A DNA stretch of 64,000 nt from Ahaetulla prasina (GCF_028640845.1 NC_080541.1:162489502-162553501), one strand, 5' to 3'. Shown: positions 1 to 12,600, numbered from the stretch's first letter. The notes: generated by a model not told the origin, from the letters alone. Made by a program: numbers and translations.

Positions 1-241
1 AACACAAAATTCCCTACTTGCAATACTGTTATTGCTTTCTTCTGCTCTTGACACAACCTTAAGTTTGAAAGCAGCAACCCATTATGACCTGCGTTTTGTT
101 TTGATGGTCCAGGATTAGAAGTACGGTACCAATATTGGGATCCATTTCTAACAGGAAAAAAAAAAATTATTACGACGTCAACTGCCATCAGGAAACCATC
201 ACCCCCAGAAAGCTGTCCAAAGAGACCCGTGGACTGGCAAG

Positions 242-1020
242 CTATCTTTTCCAAAGGCGAAAAGAGGGCGAGCGAGAGGAGGGCGAGTGTGTCAAACGCC
301 AAGGGGTGAGAGGAGGCGAGGTGACAACGCCCCTCCGAGGCGAGAGGAGGCGAGTGAGAGGAGGCGGTGACAACGCCTCCGCCCCTCCGAGGCGAGAGGA
401 GGCGAGTGAGAGGAGGACGAGTGAGAGGAGGCGAGAGTGACAACGCCCCTCCGCCCCTCCGAGGCGAGGAGGGCAGTGAGAGGAGGCGAGTGACAAGCGC
501 CAAGGCGAGAGGAGGCGAGTGACAACGCCCCTCCGCCCCTCCGAGGCGAGAGGAGGCGAGTGAGAGGAGGCGAGAGTGACAAGCGCCAAGGCGAGAGGAG
601 GCGAGTGACAACGCCCCTCCGCCCCTCCGAGGCGAGAGGAGGGCAGTGAGAGGAGGCGAGTGACAAGCGCCAAGGCGAGAGGAGGCGAGGTGACAACGCC
701 CCTCCGCCCCTCCGAGGCGAGGAGGCGAGTGAGAGGAGGCGAGTGAGAGGAGGCGAGAGGAGGCGAGTGACAACGCCCCTCCGCCCCTCCGAGGCGAGAG
801 GAGGCGAGTGAGAGGAGGCGAGAGTGACAACGCCCCTCCGAGGCGAGGAGGGCAGTGAGAGGAGGCGAGGTGACAACGCCCCTCCGCCTCCGAGGCGAGA
901 GGAGGCGAGTGAGAGGAGGCGAGAGGAGGGCAGTGAGAGGAGGCGAGTGACAACGCCCCTCCGCCTCCGAGGCGAGAGGAGGCGAGTGAGAGGAGGCGAG
1001 TGAGAGGAGGCGAGTGAGAC
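242..1020. repeat. GC-rich minisatellite, GAGGCGAGTGA-type units
   Basis: About 780 bp of imperfect tandem units of roughly 45-90 bp built from GAGGCGAGTGAGAGGAG and TGACAACGCCCCTCCG. It is strongly purine-biased on the plus strand. Frames stay open through it on both strands only because of the repeat; no protein is implied. Confidence 0.9.
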
Positions 1021-1490
1021 CGCCATCAGCGGCGAGGCCAGCCGCCGCAAAGCATGCCGGCAGCATTTGGGCTCGTCCTGTCGGCCCAGCTGTTCCCGAG
1101 GGCAAAAAACCCTCGCCCTGGATCGGCAGGAGATCCGTTCAACCAGGAAGGGGGGGCATATTACTTAGGTAGTCAGTACATTAGGCAGTGGACAGTACGT
1201 ATGGGCAACACAACTATCATGTAAAATAAAAATACCTGTAATATAGCACGTTTTAATTTTTTACTTTTCCCTTCCTCGTGGCTCAATCTGCTGAATTAAC
1301 AGGGGCTGTGCTGCTGCGGGCTCGAGGGGGGGGGCCAACTCAGCTCACATGGCGGGCTGCAACAAGGGGAGCCGGGACTACAACTAACTCTGCAAGGGTA
1401 GACTCGAGTATAAGCCGAGGGGCCGCTTTTCAGCACAAAAAACGTGCTGAAAAACTCGGCTTATACTCGAGTATATACGGTAGTTTGTTG
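242..1490. mobile_element. second copy of the GC-rich transposon, right end only
   Basis: Its last part (from about 1021) matches 24355-24609, including the GGGCAAAAAACCCTC hairpin and the terminal inverted repeat ending at 1490 before TA. It differs in two ways. The GC-rich part is a plain tandem array without the hairpin modules. A further 260 bp (about 1125-1386) sits where the other copy has none. No left terminal repeat is visible, so the copy is truncated or extends beyond the window. Confidence 0.75.
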
Positions 1491-1954
1491 TGGGAACCTA
1501 GACACTTATTTAACAAATTATGGTGAAAACAAATCATGACTTAGCCATTTGTTCTGCACTTCAATACAAAAGCACATGACTTTGTAGTTCAAATAGTGTT
1601 AACTAAAATTTGATCCATTTTATGTACCAAGATGCTTGTTGGTAACTAACATTAATATTAGGGATTGTTCATATGAACAGAAGTTGGCACTGGTATTTTG
1701 GGAGAGTCATTAGTCAGACATTGAGTGTGGCTGTATTAGCTAAAGATTGCTGAATCCTTTCTACAGGAATTGCTATAATAAGCTTCATTGCATTGATCCA
1801 TTCTGAAATCAAATGAAGGAGAATCTGTAACATTCCTAAATAAACAGGCTCCTTGCCTAATTAGTTACTTACCACAGCTGCAAATCCAACATGGTCAGTA
1901 TTGTTATAGATTTGTAATTATCTTGGTATTTCTTCAGTTTAGACCAGCATGTCT

Positions 1955-2115
1955 ACAGATAGCCCTTGACTTATATTCTTTTAGTGACCAAAGTTACAAT
2001 AGTACTGATGACCGTTCGTCACATTTATGATGGTTGCAGTGTCTCAGGTCATTTGATCGCCTTTTGATTAAACCGATTAATTATAGCACTACTGATTAAA
2101 TTATTTTCATATAAT
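1955..2115. mobile_element. degenerate fragment of the CAGGTAGTCC MITE family
   Basis: The stretch with CCTTGACTTAT, GTGACCAAAGTTAC and CATTTATGATGGTTGCAGTG matches the inner order of the complete copies at 15.7, 27.8, 34.3 and 44.8 kb. Ends are eroded. Confidence 0.5.
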
Positions 2116-2158
2116 AAATGTTTGGAGATTGATAAGGAATCTGAACCTTCATAAGGGG

Positions 2159-2711
2159 TGTTGTGTCTGCGCCCCCCCGAGCCGGCCCTCCTGCCAGAAA
2201 GTGACCTGGAGCCGGGCCTGCTGCCAGAAAGTGACTTGGACAGTGAGGGGGAAGGGCCGTCAGGACTTACCTCGGGAGCACCAGCTTCCCTGGCTCAGCT
2301 CCAGGAGCCAGAAGCAGGCCAGGTGGAAGAAATAATGAGGCCTCCGTCCCCTGACTCTTTCCCCCCCAGGCCATGCCTTCAGACCCAGCTGACGGCAATC
2401 AGGCTTGGTTGGACCCTAGGTTTTATAGGCAGGAGAGGAGGGAACAACAGAAGCAGGGGTGGGGCAGGCCTAGGAAGTGCTGAGTCATGGTGCCACACCC
2501 CACAGGATATAAAAGGCAGCGAGGCTGCTGAGTCTCTTTGTAACAGGCAAATCCACCGATTGACTAAAAGCTGAAGTTTGTTCCTGGATGACTCACCAGC
2601 GTCGTGGAAGATAAGGGAAGCTCTTGGCAAACGCTGGCTATTCTGCTGCCAGAGCTGATAGTGCTGGCTAATTAAGCCATCACTCGGACGGAGGCGAAGG
2701 AGGACAGAACA
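2159..2711 (+). mobile_element. solo LTR, 553 bp, TSD AGGGG
   Basis: Begins TGTTGTG and ends ACAGAACA (TG...CA, with TGTT/AACA inverted). It is flanked by perfect 5-bp duplications AGGGG at 2154-2158 and 2712-2716. A TATA box (TATAAAA, 2508-2514) follows the CACCCCACAGG block shared by all three copies. A 32-bp internal duplication around the GAGCCGG...AGAAAGTGAC motif lengthens the left part. No internal coding region is present, so this is a recombined solo LTR. Gypsy versus endogenous retrovirus cannot be decided. Confidence 0.85.
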
Positions 2712-3843
2712 AGGGGATTGATGAGCAGAAAAATTTGGGAATTCCTGATTTACTTAGCACTTCTATAGGATTTCCATTGAAGCAGATTTTGTCATGCAGG
2801 ACAAAGAAAGCAAAAGAAAATCTTACCCACAAACTACAGGTTTTCCCCCCACACATCCAATATATTTTCACACCATCCTCAAAATAGGAAAAAAGGACAC
2901 AGTTTTGAAAATGTATCGAGCTCATGATGGAAGAAATGCAGAGGAAATAACATATGCAGAAATGGTTAAGGAACAGGAAGGGTGAAGGATTCCTGTTCCC
3001 CCATCTTTTCCCTCTTCCCAACCAACAATATAAAGTGGGTTGGGCTGAGAAAGCCAGAGAACTTCCATGGCTGAGGAAGTCTAAGCATCTTAACCACTGT
3101 GCCTGAGAAAGACATTATTATTCGGTCGGGCCTCAAGACACAGGAATGCAAAATTACTTATTTATTGATATCAACAAGAATTTAGATAGCTCGATCATAA
3201 GGATTAGGATGATGGAAAAATAGGACAAACATGAACTAGTAACTGTTACTAGTTGTGACCAAAAAATTCCATACAGGAATGTTTGATGCACAGAACTTGG
3301 GTAGTGTGTTGGGTAGTCCATGCCCAACCCACTAATATACCTATTTCAAATACTTTATTAGAACAACACTGATATAGACTGAAATGTTTATTTAAATTCA
3401 TTCATTCAATCAATCAAATTCTATAGCTGTCCAGTACAACCAACTGATTTTGGGGTAAAAGAAATATTAGGAGATGGTAGGAGTAGAAAAAAGCCATGTT
3501 TGAAGGGATTTTTGGATGACACCAGCTTTATTTTATTGTCTCCATAGAGTAACACAAAATCTTATGGATTTTGTTTCAGCTGAAACCTCAAATATTCAAA
3601 ATGCTCCAGATTTTGTTTTCTGCCAAGCTCTGATCCAAAATGGTTCAGCCTAACTTTCATTATTTTCTGCTTTGAAGCAGAATATATATTCCCATTTAAT
3701 GCATTGTATTTTCTTTTTATAAGAATTAATACAAAATATTTTGGACTCCAATAATTTCTGCTTGAACAGCAGATGGAAGCTGTGGCCAGGAATGCCTCCA
3801 TAAAATTACATCGTATGTGCCAGTTGTGGCCATTATGTGTTGT

Positions 3844-3884
3844 GGAAATTATAGTGAACTGACAGGTAGTTCACTATAATTTCC
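3844..3884. repeat. perfect 17-bp hairpin
   Basis: GGAAATTATAGTGAACT is followed by a 7-nt loop and its exact inverse complement. It may be the remnant of a small palindromic MITE or a fresh inverted duplication. Confidence 0.8.
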
Positions 3885-4427
3885 TCTATATTAGATTGCA
3901 GTTGAAGTCTATTCAGAAACTTTTGGTGGTTTAGCATTTAGCAGTCCAAATAGTTATGGAAGAAACTAGATTCACCCATATTATACCGTTTGAATGGCAA
4001 TTCACTGACTGACAGCTTCAGGATGCAATTCTAATTACTGGCTAGGGTCTCCATAACTTGGAGAACTCTTCCTCCAAACCCAATCTGCCCAACCAATGAG
4101 ATTTAGCAAGGAAGGCTTTCAGAGGGTCTCAACGTAGAGAACACCATCTACAGTGATCCATACTCAAGCTTTTCCAGTGTGGACTCTCCTTCTAGAACGT
4201 CTACCTCCAGATATGTGGACTACCAGCTCCCAATTATATTTGCAGAGAGCCTAGAGAACATAGCTCTTCAGACAGGTATTTGGGGAATGCTTGAAGATCC
4301 TGCTGCCTGAACCATGATGTATCAGGGCCTTGTGTATATTACTTTGGCATTGCCAGTTATTAACAATTATTGGCAATTAGTAGTTGTTAACATCTTTGTA
4401 ATTGTTTATATTTTACTTTTACAGTAT

Positions 4428-4942
4428 TGTTGTGACTCCAGCCTCCGAACCTGGCCCCATGCCCGAAGGTGACTCAGAAAGTTAGGGGGAAGGGCCGGTA
4501 AGGCTTACCTCGGGAGCACGGATTCCTTTGGCTCAACTCCAGGAGCCAGAACCAGACCAGTCGGAGGACGTAATGACGCCATCATCCCCTGATTCCTCCC
4601 GTCCCCAGGCTACGCCTTCAGACCCATCTGATAATAATAATCCAGCTTGGCTTGACCCACGCTTCAGAAGATTAGAGAGGCGGCATCATCAAAAGGAAGG
4701 GTGGGGCAGGAGCCCCACCCCACAGGATATATAAGGAGCTTTGGGACTGCTCTCACTCCACAGGAAGCAAAAGTTTAGCTGAACCATTTCAAAAAGAGCT
4801 GAAAGTCTTGCTACGTGAATCATTTGTTTGAACTTTGGCAGGCAGCTGCGATTTCTCTGCCAGGACTGATAAGAACTGTGAATCCACTGGCTGAAGGCCA
4901 ACTCGTGGGTCTGAAGTGGGGAAGGGGGAAGGAAACAGAACA
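4428..4942 (+). mobile_element. solo LTR, 515 bp, TSD AGTAT
   Basis: Same family as the LTR at 2.2 kb: TGTTGTG start, ACAGAACA end, TATA box TATATAA at 4728-4734. Perfect 5-bp target duplications AGTAT at 4423-4427 and 4943-4947. Confidence 0.85.
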
Positions 4943-4995
4943 AGTATTATTATTTGTAAGCTGCTTGAAGCCTTTGGGAATAGAACAGTATATAA

Positions 4996-5358
4996 CCGTG
5001 ATGGTGAACCTATGGCAGAGGTGGCACACAGAGCCCTCTCTGCTGGCACATCGCTGTCACCCCAGGTCAGATCTCTGTGGGGTTTCTTTCGTGAGTTTTG
5101 GTTTCCTTGCAAATGACGAAACAGAAGCTCATGAAAGAAAAGATCTTACCTTTTGCCGCACTGCTGGAGTTGGGATGTCTTGCCTCCCACTGGCCAGCTG
5201 GTCTTCTGGTCTCTGCTGTGCGTGCGTGCATGTCCATGATGCATGCATAAGTCCACATCTGCAACCTTTGCACATGCTCACGTTTGCACGCACTGTTCAA
5301 CTTGGGCATGGGCGCATGCAGTTTGGGTACTCGGTGTCTAAAAGGTTCACCATCATTG
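4996..5358. mobile_element. hAT-like MITE, GTGATGGTGAACC termini
   Basis: Terminal inverted repeats GTGATGGTGAACC and GGTTCACCATCAT bound 363 bp with flanking octamers GTATATAA and ATATGTAA, alike at six of eight positions. The same family is at 18135-18630. No coding capacity. Confidence 0.65.
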
Positions 5359-5943
5359 ATATGTAAACTAAACTAAAATACACCTATACATACACTTTTT
5401 CTTCAACTGTAAAATCATCATTGTCAATTGCTGGCTTAGGTCCCTTGTTGCATGAAGCCATGGTTTGCTATTCTTGTTAAATCAGAAAGGGATGATAGGA
5501 ATCAAAAAGTGGCATGTGGGACAGATCTGGCAACAGATACTTTAATCCCTAACCCCACCAAATAAAAATGAATTATTTTAAAATTTCATTAAATGTGTTT
5601 TATAGATCAGCAAATTTTATGATATTTTAACTGGGTCTGCAAACACATGGAGTCCCTGTACCAAAACTATTTTTACATTTTTATTCCTTGTCATTCTACT
5701 CAAGCAAACACTCAAAAATTTATGTTGTAGCTTAGTCTGTGGCATGAATGGTGCTACTATTTTACTTTAGGTGTCATTGTATAGTAAATGCCTAGTTTTG
5801 ACCATGAAGCAATAAGGAATCCATGTATATGAAAATGGTGTTTGCCTTTGAGTTAAAACTGATAGATGCAGGATATCTGCATCAAATAAATTATCTTGTT
5901 ATCTCACAAGAATTTTGGAATAACTTATCCTGGCTACCTTAAC

Positions 5944-6067
5944 CCAGGGGTGTCAAACTGGTGGCCTGTGGGCCGGATGCGTCACGTGCAGGCTGCCCCC
6001 ACCCCAGCTCTGCAAAGGCAAAAAAGTCACGATATGTCATGTGACGCGATCGAGTTTGACACCCATG
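5944..6067. mobile_element. hAT-like MITE, GGGTGTCAAACT termini
   Basis: A 124-bp element with inverted termini GGGGTGTCAAACT and GAGTTTGACACCC. Flanking octamers ACCTTAAC and ACCTAAAC differ at one position. Related copies lie at 50035-50161 and about 52756-52870. Confidence 0.7.
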
Positions 6068-7084
6068 ACCTAAACATCAAAAAATGAACTCAAATGATGT
6101 CTACTCCTTCCAACTGCGGAAGATCATCGATTAACAGCTTTTTGTCAGTGACAATTGAAAAGATCTGGCTCTTCATTATAATAGAGAAATAGGAAATAGA
6201 GTCTATTCCTGATCTTGGCAGGTCCAGCATCAGCATTCAATACGGTAGCTTAGTTGGGGTTGGCAGCTGCAAATAACTATTAACTATTAACATTTCACAT
6301 AACTATTAATAACTATTAACATTTCACACAACGTTCTACAATTGCAGGATTTGGGAATAGCATAAAATGGAAATGGTAGCTGGAACAATGTAGTGTTACT
6401 TTGGAATATTCAAAAGTTTATTATTTCTGTCACTTTAAAAACCAGAAACCCATCAATATATGAGAGTCTGTGAGGTAAATAACCAGAAGAGACCTGAGAT
6501 TTTAAGTATAATACAACCTCAAAATATATTTATGAGTTAAGACTCTGTTCCTTTATATATTTAAATATGATATACTGGAGCTTCTAGTATAAAATCCATT
6601 TAAAAAGGAGGGGAGGGGGAATGTGGAAAAAAAGTATTGTATATCATTGTATAGATAAACCCAGAATTCATTAAGCATTACTAGCAAGTGGAAGAGCATC
6701 TAAGCAAAGAAAGAAATGATGAATTAAATGCTTGCTGTTTTAAATAGCATTATTTCTCTTAAGTAACCTTGAAAAATATACTTATTTATGCACATTCCTG
6801 CTTTTGGTGGGAGTTGATTTGAAACAACTCTTGAGTGCAATGACACTTAAATTACTAAGAACCTGCATGAAAGTCATCCCCCCCAACCCCTATTTCTTTA
6901 AATAATAGACTGAGATATGTGGGTGAATATAAGCAGAACTTAGATCTTTTTTCCTTGGGACTGCTTCTTGCTAGACATGTACATGGAAATGATAATTCAC
7001 AAAAGACCAACTTTGGGTGGCCTCCATATCTTGGTTCTGGCCAATGCTTGCACAACTGCATGCAAGTGTCCCTCCCAAAACTGG

Positions 7085-7205
7085 TTTGCCATTTAAAAAA
7101 AAAAAAAGGGCTGGGAGAAACTAGCCCAAAGACACCAAGTTGGTTTAAGGCAAGACAGTCACCTGATATCTAGTCCAGGGCCTTTAACTACTACACAAAA
7201 CTAGC
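7085..7205 (-). mobile_element. SINE 5' part (tRNA-related), inverted
   Basis: Reading on the minus strand gives a tRNA-like head with GAGAGCTAGTTTTGTGTAGT followed by GTTAAAGGC and a promoter-box-like segment. It matches the head seen at 28.5 kb and, inverted, at 50.2 kb. Confidence 0.5.
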
Positions 7206-8849
7206 TCTCAAGAAAGACCAGGGGGTGGACTAAATATTAAAGTTCCATCATTCTGGACAGATGCCTTTCAAATCCAAGTGAAAACAGTAACACAATATGT
7301 TTAGAATGCAAAAACTTTATGAATATTTCATTTAACAGAAAATGTTCCAGGTTATGCTTCTAGGTAGGGTATATTATTTTTTTTTTAAAAAATCAAGGTC
7401 AGTAAATATTATTAATGTAGCCATTTTCATTTATCCATTTTCAAAATTACAATTACAAATTAAAAACTTTGAAATCTGTATTATCCAATTTCCATGTACT
7501 GTATGCAGATGTAAAGTATTGTAGTTACTTCCAGCCATTATTAAATCCTGGGAATTTTAACAATTTCCCACTATTTGATTAGTTTCTGCAGGAATTGAAA
7601 TTGAACATTATCAATTTTTTTAAGTATCAAAACACAGCAACTGCAGTTATTATAAAAGTGTGTTCATGTTGTGCTTGAACTCTTAAGAGTGTTTTGTTTA
7701 ATTCTAAGGACTAACAATCAAATGACAACATCACAACCACATGGGAAGAGAAGCTTTCTAATCAATTCCATTAAGGCCATATCCTGTTCACACAAAGATT
7801 CCTACAGTGAGTACACATTATCTCTTCATTTATATCAAAAGACCATGGAATTCACACACAGCTCCTCACTGCTATTCTCAAAGTATCTGTGATCTTGAAT
7901 ATTTAGAAATGAAGATAGCATCTGGGAGAGATTATCTAATGCGGAAGAAATTTGTATAACTAAGTTCCAAGTTAATATAAAACATTTTTATGCCAAATTA
8001 CATTTGGACCTGTCAAAAGCAATTCATAAATCCATACTTTACATAATTTTATTCCACTAGAAATTGTGATTTTATACATAGTATAAAGGGCATCATGATA
8101 GCACACACATACTTTACCATACTGTTAAAAACCGTTTACATAACTATTAAGTACCCTATTATTAAAGCAATATTCAGATACCTTTTTAAAAACTACATAT
8201 AGATGAATGTTTATCATATGCACAGTGCAAAGATGTGCCCATAATATTTTAGTCACTTTAAAACAAAACACGGCAAATTAAAACTAGCTTAAAATTATAT
8301 GGTCCATGTGTCATCAAGTCAGATGTTATGAATCTCCAATGAAGAACTAAAACAGTGTTAAACGCCAGATAAATGGCAGAGTTTTTATCATTACAGTCTG
8401 AACATTTTCCATTGTGTAAAATGGAAACAATCAGCATTTTCAATTTGTCAATCATGAATGCCACTGAGCGCTTTGTTACTATATTAAATGGAATTTTGCC
8501 CCCAAGTTGGAAGATTAGTAAGATGGGAGAACAAGAGAAGAATAGGATTCTTCAATGCTCATAGGAGGCTTAGACTTGGTATCACATTTCTACACAATTT
8601 TAGTGATATATATAAATTGTGGAGAAGGGTGATATTACATATATAAACACAACAAGCCATGTTTATAGTGTACAAAATGACCATGGAAACGAATCTTTAA
8701 TTATGTAAACAAATCAGCACACAATTTCTTCATTTTCCCTTTATAGCATGGTGCAGAAGGGGGGGTTGAATATCAAGTCTCTTAAGAACCACAGCGTCAC
8801 CAACACAAATAAAACTTTAGGCTGTATTCACGGAAAAGTCTGTGATGCC

Positions 8850-9438
8850 TTTATTCCCTCTCTTTCCTTTCTCTCAGAGTTCATGAGTGTTTTGAGTTCA
8901 ATAAATAGTACAAAAATAATCCTTTATTTAAAAATCTCCAGATGCATTGTCCTAGAGCCTATACAATAATTTGTAAGAGCAATGAACTTTTTTTTTAAAA
9001 AAAAAAGGAGCCCACACAAATGAAAACCTTGTGGCAATGGCTATTTTTAGATCCAGCACCTTCTTTGTCTCTGGCTGCAATTTCTGTTCTTCCCATTAAG
9101 GAAAGCAAAAGCTTCTTCGCCTTCATCCAAGCTAACTCTTTTCTTGGCTCAGATTAACAAGAGTTCAAAACGCTCATTTTATTGTGTAAATCTTTCTTCT
9201 TGTGCTTGGAGATCAAATATTCCTACTATTCCATTTTACCGAGTGTTATGGCAGGTTCATTCATCACCTTAACTTCTCCATTCCTGGGCCAGCTTTATGT
9301 TATAGAAAGAGAACGTCTGCGTCTGAAATGAGTCTTGTGATAGTCACCAAAACCAATGCCTGGCACCAAGGATGGACATGAGTTGGGCTCCTGCTGCCTG
9401 TGTCATGAGATGCAATTCTTCCCCCGAGTTCAAGGTCA
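8850..9438 (-). other. CACHD1: CACHD1 3' UTR, extent uncertain
   Basis: Sequence directly downstream of the CACHD1 stop. Candidate polyadenylation signals AATAAA on the minus strand lie at 9178-9183, 8923-8928 and 8850-8855. Which is used cannot be told from sequence, and the true UTR may be longer; a further AATAAA occurs at 8048-8053. No transposon was recognised between 7.3 and 9.4 kb, which fits a retained UTR. Confidence 0.45.
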
Positions 9439-9677
9439 TTAGCACTCTGCATCTACCGTGTGTACCGTCACTGCAGCCTGTAAGTGATGACTATGATGGG
9501 GGGCGGGATGGTGCAACCTGTAGTGGTGGAATTTGTGACTCAAAAGGGCAGCAGTCTGAGGGGGAGTCTCCAGGTCTAAATCTTCATCATGATTTCCCAC
9601 ATCTACGCCAGCTGATAATGGGTCATTATTGCAGGGAGGGTTTTCGCTGTCTTCCTGAGGACTCATAGTACTGTAGC
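9439..9677 (-). CDS. CACHD1: CACHD1 terminal coding exon (residues 1024-1102 and stop)
   Basis: The last coding part is 239 nt, acceptor tttcag, stop codon TAA at 9439-9441. It encodes [14 protein letters not shown], an acidic segment, [13 protein letters not shown] and a histidine-rich tail containing [15 protein letters not shown]. Ten of the last 34 residues are histidine. The protein ends TVDAEC, with a penultimate-type cysteine at the very C-terminus. Confidence 0.97.
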
Positions 9678-12600
9678 CTGAAAAACAAAGCCACACGAAC
9701 CAAGAGGGATGAGTTTGAACAATAATGTTCACAATAGTTAGAAACGATCATTCATGTTCATCATCTAACACACTTCAGGAAGGAAAAATCATCACCTCAC
9801 AATGCTAACTGTTGCAGGAATGTTAAGTTATATTTAAAACAAGAGTTCGATTTCCTTTCCTTTGTATTTTTTTTTTTGAGGCTTCTGATTTTGTACATAA
9901 AAAATCTCAGAGCATTATAGAAAGAATGCTGTTGCATATTTATTATTTAATTCTTCTGCCTGCGATAATTTGACTAATGTAATTCATTAAGTTTTGAAAA
10001 GTTAGCTGGGTGACCAGTCATTCTCTCTCAGACCAACCCACCCCGCAGGGTTGTTGTTGTGGGGAAAATAGGAGGAAAAAGGTTTGTTCATTGCCTTGAG
10101 TTGCCTTAGGTGATAAAAGGCAGAATAAAAATCTAATAAATAAACAAACTAGATATATATTCAGTAAAGCTTGTATATGTTGAAACAATACATAAAACAT
10201 ACCAAATAGTTGTCTACACCGTTTAATATTTTGTGATTTTTATTAGATACATAACGGTTTCAAATAATTTCCTTTATAATTATATAAATTATCTATAGCT
10301 TCATTTACTGCAACAAGATGTAGGTAATATTTGAGCAACCTCCTCAAACTCCTCAATGTCAATTTGGTGGACTAACACACAGTGAACAGAATTGGTCCAC
10401 CATTTTAGGTTTGTTATTTGTAAACCTGTTCTCTTCCACGCATGGAGGGGAACTGAATTTCTCCAGCGGGAATTTGCCTAAAGATATGAGCTCCATTCAT
10501 GAACTCCACCTGAGGAGTTTCTGTTCAGTGTGTTGTTTCTTCTTTCTGCTAAGTAACTGTCAGAACAGTTTCCTCCTACACATGGAGGGGAGCTGAACTC
10601 CTTTGGCAGACAGCTCTTTCAACCATCCCGAGACGAGAAGGAACTGAAATACAAGCAGAGAGCACAAATGGGCCGTGGTGGCTCAGGCTGTAATATAGCC
10701 TGTTATTAAAACACAGCTGCCTGCAATTACTGCAGGTTCTAATCCCACCAGGCCCAAGGTTGACTCAGCCTTCCATCCTTTATAAGGTAGGTAAAATGAG
10801 GACCCAGATTGTTGGGGGGGCAATAAGTTGACTTTGTAAATAGAATGAGACTATTGCCTTACACACTGTAAGCCGCCCTGAGTCTTCGGAGAAGGGCGGG
10901 ATATAAATGTAAATTAAAAAAAAAATAATGCAGGAAAGGAATGTGGGATACCTCAGGTGTTTTGAGGCACCTGGTGCAGGCCTTGCACAAATGCCTCTTG
11001 CAACTAGTTTTTAGCCACTCATGGACTGAAAATCCTGCTTGTATTTTGGCGTGGAGGATTTTCAGTTCCTGAGCAGTGTTTCCTAGGATATTTCCCTATA
11101 CCACAAGGCATCTTGTGCACTTTACCTGGGAGTCCATATGCTTAATGATGTGCAAGATTGCTTAACCGCCACAATTGGGAGTGCCAGGATTGTGGTAGTT
11201 GAACGAAGCACTCATGTGATTCCTTGTTTAGCAACGACCAAGATTCCAGTCCCAATTGTAGTTGTAAGTCAAGGAATACCTGTATTTGCTATTTAAGAGG
11301 CATTTGAGTCTATGGACACTGCATCCTCCCATTAGGTCAAAAAACTTAGGATTTACTTTATTCAAAACAACTCTTAAACATAAATAAATTCCTGTTTTAA
11401 TATTCTATCAAGTATACTCAAACTGTTAGGGGCTTTTTTTTTTTTTTGAAAACTAAAGGGTATGAGAGTGTATTTATTTCCTCTTACCAATGTAGATTTT
11501 TCAATAGCTTTAGTCAGATTTTTTTAGTTTTAAATTAATGAATTTACAAATATAATAACCAACACATTATAGCATGCATCATACCATGAATTTTTTTTTT
11601 ACATATATAATTGCCAAGTCTTAAAAGGCAGAAAGAATTTTAAACTCAACACAGTCCAGATAAACATATTTTTAAACAGTGCAACAAGAATTTTTAAGCA
11701 ATGCAATACTAAAATTATTGCATATACTAAAAGTCTATACAATAAGTTTCTATTGTAAAAGCTATGCATAGTCAATTTAAAGTAAATAAAGTCTAGTGTT
11801 TAGTTGTTTAGTAAAATTCACTTTTAAGGAAAAATGCACAAAACTGGCTTGCCCACAATTATTATTATAGTTTGGACTTTTTCTTTCTTTCATGCACCAA
11901 GTTTTAATCTATCTTCAGATATGGGAGCTCAATTGGTGACTGGTTGCTCTCAGCCCAAACCTTATTGTTGCAAGAAAAAAACAGAAGCGACAGCTTCTGA
12001 ATCAAAGATAGGTTTAAAACTAAGAAATAAGCAAACAAAACATAACCTACTTTCACCAGATGCCTGGTGAAAGATAAGCTATCATATAAGAAAATTCCTT
12101 TGAAAATTATGCCACAGTAAATAAGACATGTCATTAGGCTTAGAAGTTCATATACTGAGGAGAACAATGACAAAGTAGCAAATGATTAGTTGGCCTGACC
12201 ATCTTGGGCAGAGGTCTTCAAACTTGGCAGCTTTAAGACTTGTGGACTTCAGCATAGCTGGCTGGAGATTTCTGGGAGCTGAAATCCACAAGTCTTAAAA
12301 CTGCCACGTTTGGGGATCCCTGATCTTGGGAAAGCCAGCAATGAACAAATGACTTTTTCTGAATAGAAAAAAAATGCATTATCAACTTCCAGTAAGAAAA
12401 ATAGAAGTCGTTTTCCATCGTGATAAACTTTCCCATATTAAATGGAACAGCACCGATGTCTCTATAATGGATGGTGAGAATAACCTTGGGAGACCTGAGA
12501 AGGAGCTGCACCCTAGACTAATCAATCCTGATAACAAAACAAAACAAAACAACAAAACAAGGGAATCCAAAGGAAGAATGGAAATGGGGGAAATGTCTCA

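Larger units (their letters stand above)
1493..8849. other. 3' flank of CACHD1 (intergenic)
   Basis: No host exon recognised on either strand. It holds two solo LTRs, two MITEs, a perfect 17-bp hairpin and a SINE fragment, listed separately. In mammals RAVER2 lies downstream of CACHD1; none of its exons is seen here. Confidence 0.6.

Noticed and set aside
242..1105. Long minus-strand open frame (287 codons) in the GC-rich start of the window
   Set aside because: The translation is a Ser/Pro/Leu/Arg repeat and all frames are equally open; it is a minisatellite, not a gene.
2129..2574. Possible small genes at 2.1-2.6, 4.5-4.7 and 32.1-32.4 kb (shared [12 protein letters not shown] reading)
   Set aside because: The shared reading frame lies within the three solo LTRs, so the similarity is that of the LTR and not of a host protein family.
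4815..5366. 183-codon plus-strand frame at 4.8-5.4 kb
   Set aside because: It spans the end of a solo LTR and a MITE and has no domain similarity.
10735..10750. tRNA gene candidates at the A/B-box motifs (10.7, 28.5, 43.5, 54.3 kb)
   Set aside because: The boxes belong to SINE heads; no clover-leaf with acceptor stem could be formed and SINE bodies follow directly.
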